The notes under the pieces: model-generated
What the model was told of the DNA's origin: nothing
Seen by the model: the letters and a program-made list of their open reading frames with translations, nothing else
Databases searched by the model: none
Assembly (NCBI GenBank): GCA_009991595.1
Contig: JAACVK010000025.1
Location: 37,547 to 101,546 of the forward strand
Direction: 5' to 3'
DNA length: 64,000 bases
Origin: a bacterium
GTDB lineage: Bacteria > Bdellovibrionota > UBA2428
In this document: positions 1-9,043 of the stretch, piece after piece
How positions within the stretch are numbered: position 1 is the first letter of the stretch
Layout: each line of letters begins with the position of its first letter
Position numbers and translations under genes: made by a program

Positions 1-901
1 AAGCATTAATCTTTTGATGATCATCAGCAGCATATGGATAAGGAACAAGCACTGTAGGTAAAGCCACCAGAGACAATTCAGAGATTGTCATAGCGCCGGC
101 TCGAGCAATAGCCAAATCCGCCACGCTTAATAGCTTCGGCATATCTTTTACAAATCCATAGATTCGACATTTTTTTTGAAGCCCGAGTTTTGCAGACAAC
201 TCATTAGCAAAATCAATGTTCTTAGAGCCAGCTTGCAAAATCAAGTTTAAAGACTTGTCCCATTGAAGCAATTCATTAAATACTTCTAAGCCTGTTTCAC
301 AAAGACTCTTGGCCCCCTGTGAACCTCCAAGAATGACGATGGTCTTTACCTTGCTCTTAATTGAAACAAGAGCAAAGCTATTGGCAGTTGGATTACCAAG
401 ATCCTCAGTTTTTTCTGGAAACAACTCTTTCGCATCAGACCCCGGGATAGTTGTTATAAGGCGTGCATATTTTCCCAGAATCCGATTTGCAATTCCCGTT
501 TTAATATTAGGTTCATGTATAAAAATAGGAACACGAAACAAAATTCCCACCATCACAACCGGCATGGACACGTATCCGCCCAAGGAAACAACCGCGGTAG
601 GTCTACCAAAGATTAGAATGTTCCATATGGGAGGCCAGATAGACAAAAGTAAAGACAAAACACCTAAACCCTTATCCAGCAGGCTCTTGCCCTTCCAGGG
701 CTTAGCGGAAACAAACTTTAAATCTCTTCCTGCCTGCGGAATCAGTTTTGCCTCTAGACGGTCCTTTGTGCCCCAAAATAGAAATTTCGAAGTGCTCGCC
801 CTTTCTGAGACAGCCACCTCCAATTGATTAGCAATTTGTAGTCCTGGAATAATATGCCCACCCGTTCCAGCGGCGACCACCCAAAATCTAAAGGAGGCCA
901 T
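1..901 (-). CDS. murG: MurG, lipid II glycosyltransferase (3' end beyond window)
   Basis: MurG transfers GlcNAc from UDP-GlcNAc to lipid I at the inner face of the cytoplasmic membrane, giving lipid II. About 300 codons are visible. The ATG lies at 901-899 and the frame stays open to base 1, so the C-terminus is missing. The start gives MASFRFWVVAAGTGGHI, with the glycine-rich loop of the family. A mid-protein GGSQGAK and, near the edge, ARAGAMTISEL (acceptor/UDP-sugar site of GT28 enzymes) are clear. It is last visible in a same-strand run mraY-murD-ftsW-murG, the usual dcw order, 54 bases after ftsW. An AAGG/GGAGG-like ribosome site is not obvious. Confidence 0.95.
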   Translation of the reverse strand, partial: MASFRFWVVAAGTGGHIIPGLQIANQLEVAVSERASTSKFLFWGTKDRLEAKLIPQAGRDLKFVSAKPWKGKSLLDKGLGVLSLLLSIWPPIWNILIFGRPTAVVSLGGYVSMPVVMVGILFRVPIFIHEPNIKTGIANRILGKYARLITTIPGSDAKELFPEKTEDLGNPTANSFALVSIKSKVKTIVILGGSQGAKSLCETGLEVFNELLQWDKSLNLILQAGSKNIDFANELSAKLGLQKKCRIYGFVKDMPKLLSVADLAIARAGAMTISELSLVALPTVLVPYPYAADDHQKINA

Positions 902-955
902 TACAAAAGCTCCGTTGAACAAAATGAAACCTAAGGGCAATCTGCTTTATTAGAA

Positions 956-2077
956 TCATGGACTAGACTTTAGCCTATCTCCGCTTGAAACTGACAGAAT
1001 CAAGCCACATAAAATTAGGGTCGCCAACAACGACGATCCCCCATTAGAAACGAAGGGTAGGGGAAGCCCCTTTGTTGGCAGTAGCCCCATAATGATCGAT
1101 AAATTTAAAACAATCTGAAGGCCGAGCAATGTGCTACATCCAGCGGCAAGCAAGAATCCACTCTTACTTTGAGCTCTCGCTCCTATGAGTAAACCTCTAA
1201 AAATCAAAAAAGCAAAAAGACACAAAAGAGCAACGAAAAAAATAAAACCAAGTTCTTCAGCTACAACTGAGCCGATAAAATCCGTGTGCACTTCAGGTAG
1301 AAAATATAGTTTCTCCTGGCTATTCCCCAGCCCTTGCCCCCAAAGACCCCCTTTAAAAAAGCCCGTAAAAGACTGCACAATTTGGTAACTAGTGTTCTGG
1401 GGGTCATGCCACGGATCCAAGAAGGCGAGCATTCTTCGCTTTCTATACTCAGCGCCCATTATCAGAAAATACAAAACAGGAAGTGAACCCACTATAAAAA
1501 CCGCTAAATAAGATACTCGGGCTCCCGCAAGAAAAAGCATAGCGAGAGTGATCACCCCCAACACAACTGCATTGCCTAAATCTGGTTGAGCCAACAAAAA
1601 GATGAGCATCGAACCACACACAACAAACATGGGCAGTATTCCATAGGTAAAAGTTTTTACTTGATCGCCTTTTTTTGAAAGCGCCCAACTCATGTAAAGA
1701 ACACAAGCGATTTTAGCAAACTCAGCTGGCTGAAAACGTAGCCAACCTATTTTCAACCAACGAACAGCTCCATTAGCTTCGTCGCCAATACCGCTTACCA
1801 ACAAAAGTGAGAAACAAAGCAGAGAGATGATGACCAGAGGTGCCCCCAGCCGACAAAAGCGTTGATAATTTCCACCCTGGATAATCGTCATAGCAAGCAG
1901 GCCCAAGAGAGCAAACGAACCTTGGCGCTTTAAATAATAGAAACTGTCACCAAACTTTTCAGAGGCCATCACACAAGTGGCTGAATAAAGAAAAACTAAG
2001 CCCAAAACAAGAAGTGCGATTGTGGCTAGAAGAAAAGGTAGATCCGCCTTTTCCCAACGTCTAAAAAATGAATTCAT
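956..2077 (-). CDS. ftsW: FtsW, SEDS-family septal peptidoglycan polymerase
   Basis: A 373-residue polytopic membrane protein with about ten hydrophobic segments. SEDS-family marks are present: VVAEELGFI in the large periplasmic loop region and PFVSNGGSS near the C-terminus (usually PF.SYGGSS). FtsW polymerises lipid II at the division site together with a class B penicillin-binding protein. The placement between murD and murG, in standard dcw order, favours FtsW over its elongation paralogue RodA. The start ATG has AAGGG only two bases upstream, so initiation spacing is unusual. A 136-base gap separates it from murD. Confidence 0.93.
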   Translation of the reverse strand: MNSFFRRWEKADLPFLLATIALLVLGLVFLYSATCVMASEKFGDSFYYLKRQGSFALLGLLAMTIIQGGNYQRFCRLGAPLVIISLLCFSLLLVSGIGDEANGAVRWLKIGWLRFQPAEFAKIACVLYMSWALSKKGDQVKTFTYGILPMFVVCGSMLIFLLAQPDLGNAVVLGVITLAMLFLAGARVSYLAVFIVGSLPVLYFLIMGAEYRKRRMLAFLDPWHDPQNTSYQIVQSFTGFFKGGLWGQGLGNSQEKLYFLPEVHTDFIGSVVAEELGFIFFVALLCLFAFLIFRGLLIGARAQSKSGFLLAAGCSTLLGLQIVLNLSIIMGLLPTKGLPLPFVSNGGSSLLATLILCGLILSVSSGDRLKSSP

Positions 2078-2213
2078 TACCCTTATTTTAAAGGAGCTTT
2101 AGTCAAAAATGGGAGTCAGTTTCTGTTCCCCAAACAGCTATCCAAACTTGTCAGAAAGCTGGCTGTATATAGCAATTTTTGAACGACTCTAGAAACAAGT
2201 TTATTAATGCAAA

Positions 2214-3605
2214 CTAAATTACATTAGGGCGTCTTGGCATAGACAAAAACTTGACCTTCTCAGAGAAGAAATCCCCACGAGCGTGGAGATCCGCAAAACC
2301 TTCGTCTGAGTCACAGCCTGGAGACAATAAGACAACATCCCCAGAGCGAGACTTTTGGTAGGCAATCAAAATAGCTTCTTCCATGGTGCCAACGATGAAG
2401 GTCTCAGTGTAGTCACCGATAGCTCTATTAATCTTCTCCTTAGTCGATCCGACTAGAATTAAATCTTTAACCTTTAAACGAACCAAAGGAGCTAAAACCG
2501 AATAGTCAGCTTTAGAATCGAGACCGCCCATAATCAAAAGAACCGGCTCAGTGAAGGCCTGAAGCGCCCTTTGCACTCCTGAAACATTCGTAGAGGCACT
2601 ATCGTCATAGAAGGCTACTGAATTTAAGCGTTTCACAAATTGTAATCTATGAGGAAGTGAACGCACTTCATCCAACACTTCTTGGAACATCGCTTTTGTT
2701 ACCCCTAACGGGAAAACACTCAAAGCTGCTGCCATAATATTTTCTCTGTTATGCACACCACGCAAGCGCATTTTATCCAAAGAAAAACTTAGTAGTTCTG
2801 AGCTTTCTTTTATGCTTACAAATAATGATTTTTTGGTTGCCCAAGATCCCTCAAATCCATTGGGCACTTCTTGAGCACCAAAGAATAAGGTTCGTGCACT
2901 TAAACCCTGAACAAAACTTACAATGTGCAAATCTTGAGAGTTAAGAATCAAGGTAGAACTGGCATCGACTGTAGACAAAAGTGATCTGTAAATGTCTGTG
3001 TATCGTTCAAAGTCAGGATATCTGTCTTTTTGCTCTTCGGCTAAATTAAGCATTACGATCTGCTTCGGCCTAAAGTGTTTCTGAGCCTCTAGTAGCGCAG
3101 CCTCAGCGACCAAAACCACATAATCAAACTCAACACTTCCCTCAAGAAGCGCTGAAATAGGCTTATCAATGTTGGAGAAAACCTTTTTGCCGAGCTTTTC
3201 TAAAGAAGCTTTGATCAAATGAGCCGTTGTGCTCTTTCCGTTCGTGCCAGCAACAGCAATGTATTCAGCGTCACATTGTGTGAAGATGAAGTCGATTTCA
3301 TAAATGACTTCCGCTCCAACCATTTTGGCTTGTTCAATCAAATTTGAATTTGATGGATAGGATTCAGAAACGAACACATAAGAAACTCCCTCAAAGGGGT
3401 TGGTTCCTACGTCTCCACAAATGACTTGAACAGGAACACTGCCCAACTTAGCCGTAATCTCGCCTTGTTTCTCGATGTTAGCCAATGGGTCAGCCAAGGT
3501 TACAAAAGCACCTTTACTCACTAAATACTTTGCTAAAATGACTGCTGAGTCACAAGACCCAAGAACAATTGCTTTCTTTTCTCCAAAACCGTATGAGGCC
3601 ATCAT
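2214..3605 (-). CDS. murD: MurD, UDP-MurNAc-L-Ala:D-Glu ligase
   Basis: Adds D-glutamate to UDP-MurNAc-L-alanine in the cytoplasm, using ATP. The 463-residue length is normal. The order is an N-terminal Rossmann-like UDP-binding domain, the Mur ligase ATP loop VAGTNGKSTTAH at about residue 117, a central ATPase domain with a LRGVHNRENIMAA motif, and a C-terminal domain with MGGLDSKADYS and LSPGCDSDEGF (family LSPA..S.D.F). The sequence opens with two consecutive Met codons. The ribosome site AGGAAGGA is better spaced from the second (ATG at 3602-3600), so the true protein may be one residue shorter. It lies 9 bases after mraY, probably in one transcript. Confidence 0.95.
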   Translation of the reverse strand: MMASYGFGEKKAIVLGSCDSAVILAKYLVSKGAFVTLADPLANIEKQGEITAKLGSVPVQVICGDVGTNPFEGVSYVFVSESYPSNSNLIEQAKMVGAEVIYEIDFIFTQCDAEYIAVAGTNGKSTTAHLIKASLEKLGKKVFSNIDKPISALLEGSVEFDYVVLVAEAALLEAQKHFRPKQIVMLNLAEEQKDRYPDFERYTDIYRSLLSTVDASSTLILNSQDLHIVSFVQGLSARTLFFGAQEVPNGFEGSWATKKSLFVSIKESSELLSFSLDKMRLRGVHNRENIMAAALSVFPLGVTKAMFQEVLDEVRSLPHRLQFVKRLNSVAFYDDSASTNVSGVQRALQAFTEPVLLIMGGLDSKADYSVLAPLVRLKVKDLILVGSTKEKINRAIGDYTETFIVGTMEEAILIAYQKSRSGDVVLLSPGCDSDEGFADLHARGDFFSEKVKFLSMPRRPNVI

Positions 3606-3614
3606 AGTTCCTTC

Positions 3615-4700
3615 CTACCGCAACTTAAGAGTGCTTAGCGCCACAATACCCAAAATAAAAGAAATAATCCAAAATCGGACTATCACCTTTGGTTCCGCCC
3701 ACCCTTTCAACTCGAAATGGTGGTGCAATGGCGCCATGCGAAATACCCTCTTCCCAGTTAACTTGAAAGAGATGACCTGGAATATCACAGAAAGGGTCTC
3801 CAGCACAAATATTCCTCCTAAGAGCCCTAAAAGTAACTCATTTTTGCTCGCCACGGCCAGCGCTCCAATGGCCCCACCAAGGCTTAAAGCCCCCACATCG
3901 CCCATAAATATTTGGGCCGGATAGGAATTAAACCAAAGAAAGGCGACTCCCGCCCCAAGCATTGCTGAGCTGAAAATAACCAATTCTCCAACTCCCGGCA
4001 CATAAGGAATCTGCAGATAACGAGCAAAAACCACGTTGCCTCCCAAATAACACAAGACCATAAAAACTCCGGCGTTAACGATACAGGGTCCAATCGCCAA
4101 TCCATCCAAACCATCGGTTAAATTTACAGCGTTAGAAGAAGCTACGATCGTCAAAACTGAAAAAGCAATATACCAAGGTCCCATTTCAAAAAAGAAGTCC
4201 TTCAGAAACGGAAAAAACAAATGCCCTTGGCCAGTTATACCGTCCTGAGCCTGATAAAGGAGCACGGAAGAAAACAGAGAAGCGACGACTAAAAGCCGAA
4301 ACTTCCAACGACTCGCCAGACCCTCTGGATCTTTCTTAACGATTTTAATGTAGTCATCTAAAAAGCCTACGCAGCCATAGGCCCATGTAATTACCAAAAG
4401 AGCCCAAACGTAGGGATTGCTTAAATCGCTCCACAACAATGTTCCGACACTAATTCCAAAAATAATGAGAACACCGCCCATAGTCGGGGTGCCTTGTTTC
4501 TTTAAATGAGACTCAGGACCATCATGACGAATATTTTGCCCGAATTGAAGGGCTTGAATCTTTCGAATAAAACTGTGGCCAAAAATCATAACGATGACAA
4601 AAGCAGTCAATGCAGCCATGCCAGATCGAAATGTAATATAACGAAAAACGTTCAGAGCGGAAAATGAATCACCAAAAGAAGAAAATAACCAGTAGAGCAT
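3615..4700 (-). CDS. mraY: MraY, phospho-MurNAc-pentapeptide transferase
   Basis: Integral membrane enzyme moving phospho-MurNAc-pentapeptide from UDP onto undecaprenyl phosphate, giving lipid I. The 361-residue length matches the family (about 360). Diagnostic motifs are GTPTMGG, DDYIKI (metal-binding Asp pair), LTDGLDGLA (catalytic Asp region) and APLHHHFE near the C-terminus. About ten membrane segments are evident. The start ATG is preceded by AGGAGA about 11 bases upstream. The gene that would normally precede it, murF, is replaced here by a small membrane protein and metK. Confidence 0.97.
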   Translation of the reverse strand: MLYWLFSSFGDSFSALNVFRYITFRSGMAALTAFVIVMIFGHSFIRKIQALQFGQNIRHDGPESHLKKQGTPTMGGVLIIFGISVGTLLWSDLSNPYVWALLVITWAYGCVGFLDDYIKIVKKDPEGLASRWKFRLLVVASLFSSVLLYQAQDGITGQGHLFFPFLKDFFFEMGPWYIAFSVLTIVASSNAVNLTDGLDGLAIGPCIVNAGVFMVLCYLGGNVVFARYLQIPYVPGVGELVIFSSAMLGAGVAFLWFNSYPAQIFMGDVGALSLGGAIGALAVASKNELLLGLLGGIFVLETLSVIFQVISFKLTGKRVFRMAPLHHHFELKGWAEPKVIVRFWIISFILGIVALSTLKLR

Positions 4701-4734
4701 CTGCTAAGCAGTCTCCTTTGAAGAAAGCTTACCG

Positions 4735-5187
4735 TCAACCCTTAACGGGCCTCAAAAACTTTGATCGCAAATAGAGCCATAAAAGAAAGGCTAAACCTAA
4801 AACGCTTTTAAATAAAACAATCCAGCTGAGAGCCAAAACCAAAATATCCACAAAACGAAGCGCAAAATGACCACGGCCGGTCTCTTTTTTTCGTAGATAG
4901 AGAGCTACAGTCCAAACCACTAAGGCAAGAATCCAACTATGCTGCTCGGGGCCTCGACCGAACATATGAAAAATTAAGAATTCCCAAAAGCTGAAAAAAA
5001 TAAGAGAAACGAAAACAAACAAAAAGGGCACCCACTCCGAACGAGGTGCCCTTTTCTTGTCTAAATAAATCCGCAACTGAGAAAACTTCGAAGGGAATAA
5101 ACCCGCAGACCTTCTCAGGCTCAGCTCAAAGAAGAGCCAGCCCATAAGCATGAAGATCCCTAGAAAAAACTTTGCCAATAATGGCAC
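4735..5187 (-). CDS. Small multi-spanning membrane protein, unknown
   Basis: A 150-residue protein I do not recognise. It starts at GTG 5187 with AGGAGA five bases upstream. An N-terminal hydrophobic segment (about residues 4-23) is followed by a short basic stretch around KKRAPR, then two or three further hydrophobic segments (about 45-68, 73-90, 110-135), and a basic C-terminus. It lies between metK (8 bases upstream) and mraY (34 bases downstream) on the same strand, so it is likely co-transcribed with them. It occupies the position where murF normally sits but has no Mur ligase features. Any cell-envelope role is inference from context only. Confidence 0.7.
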   Translation of the reverse strand: MPLLAKFFLGIFMLMGWLFFELSLRRSAGLFPSKFSQLRIYLDKKRAPRSEWVPFLFVFVSLIFFSFWEFLIFHMFGRGPEQHSWILALVVWTVALYLRKKETGRGHFALRFVDILVLALSWIVLFKSVLGLAFLLWLYLRSKFLRPVKG

Positions 5188-5195
5188 TGTATCTC

Positions 5196-6347
5196 CTAAA
5201 AGCGACTCTTTAAGTCAGCCGCTAAGTCAGTTTTCTCCCAACTGAAATCCGCATCTTCTCTACCAAAATGGCCATACGCCGAAGTCTTAGCAAAGATTGG
5301 ACGACGGAGATTCAATCGCTCGATGATGTCTGCTGGCTTCATCGGGAAAAGCTCTCGCACAACAGAAAGAAGCTTCACTTCATCAACCTCGGAGGTTCCA
5401 AAGGTGTTTAGATGAACGCTCACAGGATCCGCAACACCGATTGCATAAGCAATTTGTATCTCAGCCTTTGAAGCCACACCAGACGCTACGATGTTCTTGG
5501 CAACATAACGAGCCATATAAGCAGCTGATCGATCCACCTTAGTAGGATCTTTACCACTAAAGGCACCACCACCGTGAGGAGCATACCCACCATAAGTGTC
5601 GACAATAATTTTTCTACCGGTCAAGCCACAATCACCGTGAGGTCCGCCAATAACAAACTTGCCTGTTGGGTTCACGTGATACTTCAACTCACCTTTGAGC
5701 AATTCGCTAGGCAAGCAAGGTTCAATCACATCACGCTTCATCACTTCAAAAATTTCAGCGTGAGTAATTTCTTCAGCGTGCTGAGTAGAAAGAACAACGG
5801 TATCAATTCGACTAGGAACACCGTTTTCATACTCAACAGTGACCTGGGCTTTTCCATCAGGCCCAAGCCAAGGAATGGATTTGTCTTTCCTCTTTTTGGC
5901 GAGCCCATGGGTGATCTTGTGGGCAAGGCTAATGCAAAGTGGCATCAACTCTCGAGTTTCATTACAAGCGTAACCAAACATCATTCCCTGATCTCCGGCT
6001 CCAATCTCAGTGCCACGGTCAACACCTTGATTGATATCTGGACTTTGAGAATGAAGAGCATTCAAAACCGAGCAGGAACTTGCAGAAAACCCTTGAGAAC
6101 CATCTGTGTAGCCAATGTCGGTCACAGCATCGCGAACAATTTTCTGAAAATCTATTCCACCCTTATAGGAAGTCGAGATTTCTCCAGCCAATACAACCAG
6201 CCCAGTCGTGACCAATGTTTCGCAAGCAACAAATGCTTTAGGGTCGTTTCTTAAAAATTCATCCAATACCGAGTCACTAATTCGATCAGCGACTTTGTCT
6301 GGATGGCCTTCGGTTACAGATTCAGAGGTAAACAAATTTTTTGCCAT
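5196..6347 (-). CDS. metK: MetK, S-adenosylmethionine synthetase
   Basis: Makes S-adenosylmethionine from methionine and ATP in the cytoplasm. The 383 residues are the typical length. Motifs in order are [12 protein letters not shown] near the N-terminus, the ATP-binding hexapeptide region [25 protein letters not shown] and [16 protein letters not shown] (phosphate-binding loop). The ATG follows AGAAGGA at about 11 bases. Only 18 bases separate it from hpf, so no SAM riboswitch fits immediately upstream and it probably shares the upstream transcript. Its insertion next to mraY is an unusual neighbourhood. Confidence 0.98.
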   Translation of the reverse strand: MAKNLFTSESVTEGHPDKVADRISDSVLDEFLRNDPKAFVACETLVTTGLVVLAGEISTSYKGGIDFQKIVRDAVTDIGYTDGSQGFSASSCSVLNALHSQSPDINQGVDRGTEIGAGDQGMMFGYACNETRELMPLCISLAHKITHGLAKKRKDKSIPWLGPDGKAQVTVEYENGVPSRIDTVVLSTQHAEEITHAEIFEVMKRDVIEPCLPSELLKGELKYHVNPTGKFVIGGPHGDCGLTGRKIIVDTYGGYAPHGGGAFSGKDPTKVDRSAAYMARYVAKNIVASGVASKAEIQIAYAIGVADPVSVHLNTFGTSEVDEVKLLSVVRELFPMKPADIIERLNLRRPIFAKTSAYGHFGREDADFSWEKTDLAADLKSRF

Positions 6348-6365
6348 TTATGAACATTCCTTCTT

Positions 6366-6695
6366 TTACTGATTATGGTGAGATGAACCACTGTGGTCTG
6401 AGTTAATTTCTTTAAATTTTCGACTCTGCTGTAGTATCTTACCGGTTACATCATCAATCGCCGCATAAAGCGTCTCAGCCGATGCTTCCGCCTTAGCTTC
6501 AAAGTCACCAGAGATTACGTGAACTTCTGCGATAAACTTATTCTTCTCGCTTGAATAAGTAAGTTGATAGTTCGTATGTTGATGCAAGTGTTTAGAAATT
6601 TTTGAGGACCGCTTTTCTGCGTATTCCTTAACGGCGTCGCTCGAATCCATACCTCGAAAGGTGTGGGTGATTACAATTTTTGCGTCTTCGCTCAT
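6366..6695 (-). CDS. hpf: Short-form ribosome hibernation factor (HPF/RaiA family)
   Basis: A 109-residue protein starting MSEDAKIVITHTFRGMDSSD, with the beta-alpha-beta-beta-beta-alpha pattern of the HPF/YfiA family that binds the 30S decoding region during stasis. It has no long-form C-terminal dimerisation domain and instead ends in a polar His/Ser-rich tail. I place the start at ATG 6695 rather than an upstream TTG at 6710: GGAGG lies eight bases before this ATG, and the TTG overlaps that ribosome site. It is encoded directly after rpoN, as in many proteobacteria, where the gene is often called the sigma-54 modulation protein. Confidence 0.9.
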   Translation of the reverse strand: MSEDAKIVITHTFRGMDSSDAVKEYAEKRSSKISKHLHQHTNYQLTYSSEKNKFIAEVHVISGDFEAKAEASAETLYAAIDDVTGKILQQSRKFKEINSDHSGSSHHNQ

Positions 6696-6804
6696 CAAGA
6701 ATACCTCCAAAGCGACCTAAACTTGTCGCAGCACAACCATAGACAAATCTACAAACAGATCAACTATTTGCTCATGAAATTAAGCTTTGAAGGGAAGGCT
6801 CTCT

Positions 6805-8208
6805 TTAAAAATACTTTTTGCGTTTGTTGGAAGGAAGAATCCCCATGGCCTCACGATACTTAGCGACGGTTCTTCGAGCAATGCGAATATTAGAATCCTT
6901 TAAGATTTCAGCTATTTGCTGGTCACTTAAAGGCTTTTTTACATCTTCCGAGTCAATCATGCCCTTAATCTTTTGCTTTACGGACTCACTCGCCAAATCA
7001 CCTTCACCGCCGCTCCGGCTAATGGCAGAGTTGAAAAAATACTTCAATTCAAAAATGCCGTGAGGAGTATGCATATACTTTCCATTGGTCACTCGAGAGA
7101 CAGTCGACTCATGGAGGCCCAACTCCTCGGAAATATCTCGTAACACCATGGGTTTTAAGTGCTGAGGCCCATCATTAAAAAAGTCTTTTTGCCGATTGAG
7201 GATGGCCTCAGTCACTCGGTAAATCGTTCTCTGCCTTTGGTAGATGCTCTTTAAAAGCCAATGCGCCCCCTTGAGCTTTTCTCTAACATACTTCTTAGTG
7301 TCGCCAATTAGCTCACCATTCATCAGCTGTTCTTTGTAGTCTTTAGAAACCTTCAAGCGAGGCATTCCCTCTTCATTCAAGACCACCATGAAATCCTTAC
7401 CAACTTTAATTACATAAACGTCTGGAACAAAATATTGAGCTTCTGAAGTAGAGAAGCCTCGGCCAGGCTTGGGCTCCATATCGTGGATAATCTTACTAAG
7501 ATCCATCACCTTCTCCAGAGAAATATCTAGGGCTTTAGAGATAACCATATAATTTTTAGTCTCTAGTTCGGGCAAATGATTTTGAATGATCTTTTCTATT
7601 TCTTCTTCATCATCGTCGTCGAGCATCTCAGCTTGAATCATTAAACATTCTTGCAAATTTCGAGCGGCCACTCCGGGTGGATCAAATCTTTGTATCCGAA
7701 ACAAAACCGCTTCAATCTCTTCATTGTCAGTTTCAAGCTTTTGAGCAAGCTCTTCAACCAACACAACAAGGTAACCATCTTCATTCAGGTTCCCAATAAT
7801 ATCTTCGCCAATTTCGAGAATTCGCTCATCTTCAGTCGACATCCGAAGTTGCCAACTTAAGTGATCATACAAAGTGGTTGGCTTTGAAAGCACCTGCTCA
7901 TAGCTGGGCATGTCATCAAGATTTGTATTCTTGGTGCTCTTGTAGGAATCAGTTCCCATCATCGAAGAATCTAAATATTCAACTTCACCCTCGGGAGTAT
8001 CAGCCTTTTGAGCTTCTTCTTGACCCTTCTTTTCAGGATCAAAATCTTCTTCTTCACCCATTTCCTCAAGCGTAGGGTTTTCAACAAGCTCATTGTTAAT
8101 CTCTTGCTGCAGCTCCATAACGGACATTTGCAATATTTTAATCGCCTGCTGAAGCTGCGGCGTCATGGCCATGCCAAGGCTTTGCTTCATTGACTGCTTA
8201 AGGCCCAT
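6805..8208 (-). CDS. rpoN: RNA polymerase sigma-54 factor
   Basis: The alternative sigma factor that recognises -24/-12 promoters and needs AAA+ activators. The 467-residue order is a Gln/Leu-rich region I (MAMTPQLQQAIKILQMS), an acidic region II (about residues 50-90, many Asp/Glu), the core-binding domain, a helix-turn-helix (LGLHESTVSRVTNGKYM) and the C-terminal RpoN box with ARRTVAKYRE. All regions are intact. It is transcribed with lptB, which ends 10 bases upstream. A sigma-54-like sequence lies ahead of lptB, so autoregulation is possible (inference). Confidence 0.98.
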   Translation of the reverse strand: MGLKQSMKQSLGMAMTPQLQQAIKILQMSVMELQQEINNELVENPTLEEMGEEEDFDPEKKGQEEAQKADTPEGEVEYLDSSMMGTDSYKSTKNTNLDDMPSYEQVLSKPTTLYDHLSWQLRMSTEDERILEIGEDIIGNLNEDGYLVVLVEELAQKLETDNEEIEAVLFRIQRFDPPGVAARNLQECLMIQAEMLDDDDEEEIEKIIQNHLPELETKNYMVISKALDISLEKVMDLSKIIHDMEPKPGRGFSTSEAQYFVPDVYVIKVGKDFMVVLNEEGMPRLKVSKDYKEQLMNGELIGDTKKYVREKLKGAHWLLKSIYQRQRTIYRVTEAILNRQKDFFNDGPQHLKPMVLRDISEELGLHESTVSRVTNGKYMHTPHGIFELKYFFNSAISRSGGEGDLASESVKQKIKGMIDSEDVKKPLSDQQIAEILKDSNIRIARRTVAKYREAMGILPSNKRKKYF

Positions 8209-8218
8209 AAATCTCCCC

Positions 8219-8947
8219 TCAGCTTAAAGTAAAGCTTTCTCCCAAATAGAAGCGCTTAGCTTGTTCGTTTTGAATTATTTCTTCTGGAGACCCATGAAAA
8301 AAGACTTGTCCTTCTTTCATCAAATATCCGTAGTCGCATGTTCCAAGAGTTTCTCTAACGTTGTGGTCTGTAATTAAAACACCAATACCTTGTTGCTTGA
8401 GCTCTCCAATAAACTGCTGAATCTCGCCCACCGCAATTGGGTCAATTCCTGCAAAAGGCTCATCCAACAAAACAAATTTCGGCTCAATAGCCATGCATCT
8501 AGCAATTTCGCATCGCCTGCGCTCACCACCCGATAACGCCGCAGCAGGACTCTCGGCAACTTTTTCTAAGCCGAACTTTTTTAACAAATCGAAAGTCTTA
8601 GCTTCAATCACTTCCGTATCCTTGTGATGGACTTCTAAAGCCATTGCTATATTCTCGAAAACACTCAACTTCCGATACAGTGAACTTTCTTGAGGCAAAT
8701 AGGCCACCCCTAAGCGGGCACGCTCATGAAGCGGCAGCAAGGTAATGTCTCTTCCATCCAAAAAAATTCTTCCCTCTTGGGGAAAGACCAAACCAACAAT
8801 CATGTAAAAACAAGTTGTCTTACCAGCACCATTGGGCCCAAGAAGCCCAACCACTTTCCCTTGCTCAACTTCAACAGAGACATCGGCAACTACAGAACGC
8901 TTTCCGTAGATCTTTACTAAGCCCCGAGCCTTAAGAATCTGTCCCAT
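8219..8947 (-). CDS. lptB: LptB, LPS-export ABC transporter ATPase
   Basis: Cytoplasmic ATPase that powers LptFG extraction of lipopolysaccharide from the inner membrane. The 242 residues carry Walker A GPNGAGKTT (about residue 35), a Q-loop near PQESSLYRKLSV, the signature LSGGERRRCEIAR, Walker B FVLLDEPFAGIDP and the switch His in LITDHNVRET. The LPQESSLYRKLSV and DHNVRETL stretches are typical of LptB rather than branched-chain amino acid ATPases. It is followed at 10 bases by rpoN. The expected upstream partners lptA and lptC are not recognisable in this window. Confidence 0.95.
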   Translation of the reverse strand: MGQILKARGLVKIYGKRSVVADVSVEVEQGKVVGLLGPNGAGKTTCFYMIVGLVFPQEGRIFLDGRDITLLPLHERARLGVAYLPQESSLYRKLSVFENIAMALEVHHKDTEVIEAKTFDLLKKFGLEKVAESPAAALSGGERRRCEIARCMAIEPKFVLLDEPFAGIDPIAVGEIQQFIGELKQQGIGVLITDHNVRETLGTCDYGYLMKEGQVFFHGSPEEIIQNEQAKRFYLGESFTLS

Positions 8948-8991
8948 AGCTTTATTCTAGGGGGCTTGAAGGCTCAGGTAAAGCAAGTGCT

Positions 8992-9007
8992 TGCACAAAA
9001 TGTGCCT
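8992..9007 (-). promoter_or_regulatory. Sigma-54-like -24/-12 promoter candidate for lptB-rpoN
   Basis: Read on the minus strand, the 16 bases are AGGCACATTTTGTGCA. The sequence has GG and GC separated by exactly 10 bases and GGCAC at the -24 side, close to the consensus TGGCAC-N5-TTGCA. Transcription would start near 8982, giving a leader of about 35 bases before lptB. The T before GG is replaced by A and TTGC by GTGC. The spacing match is seen in the sequence; function is inference. Confidence 0.4.
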
Positions 9008-9043
9008 AAGTATTTTAAAAGATTGAAAATATTTTGACGAAAA

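Noticed and set aside
309..827. Open frame of 172 codons on the plus strand at the left edge
   Set aside because: It runs antisense to murG, whose frame has clear family motifs across the same bases.
2110..2193. 27-codon plus-strand frame in the gap between ftsW and murD, with AAAGGAG upstream
   Set aside because: The spacer to ATG is 12 bases, the peptide is unremarkable, and it would be antisense inside an operon gap.
6348..6365. SAM riboswitch upstream of metK
   Set aside because: Only 18 bases lie between hpf and metK; no room for a SAM aptamer and no consensus in the operon leader.
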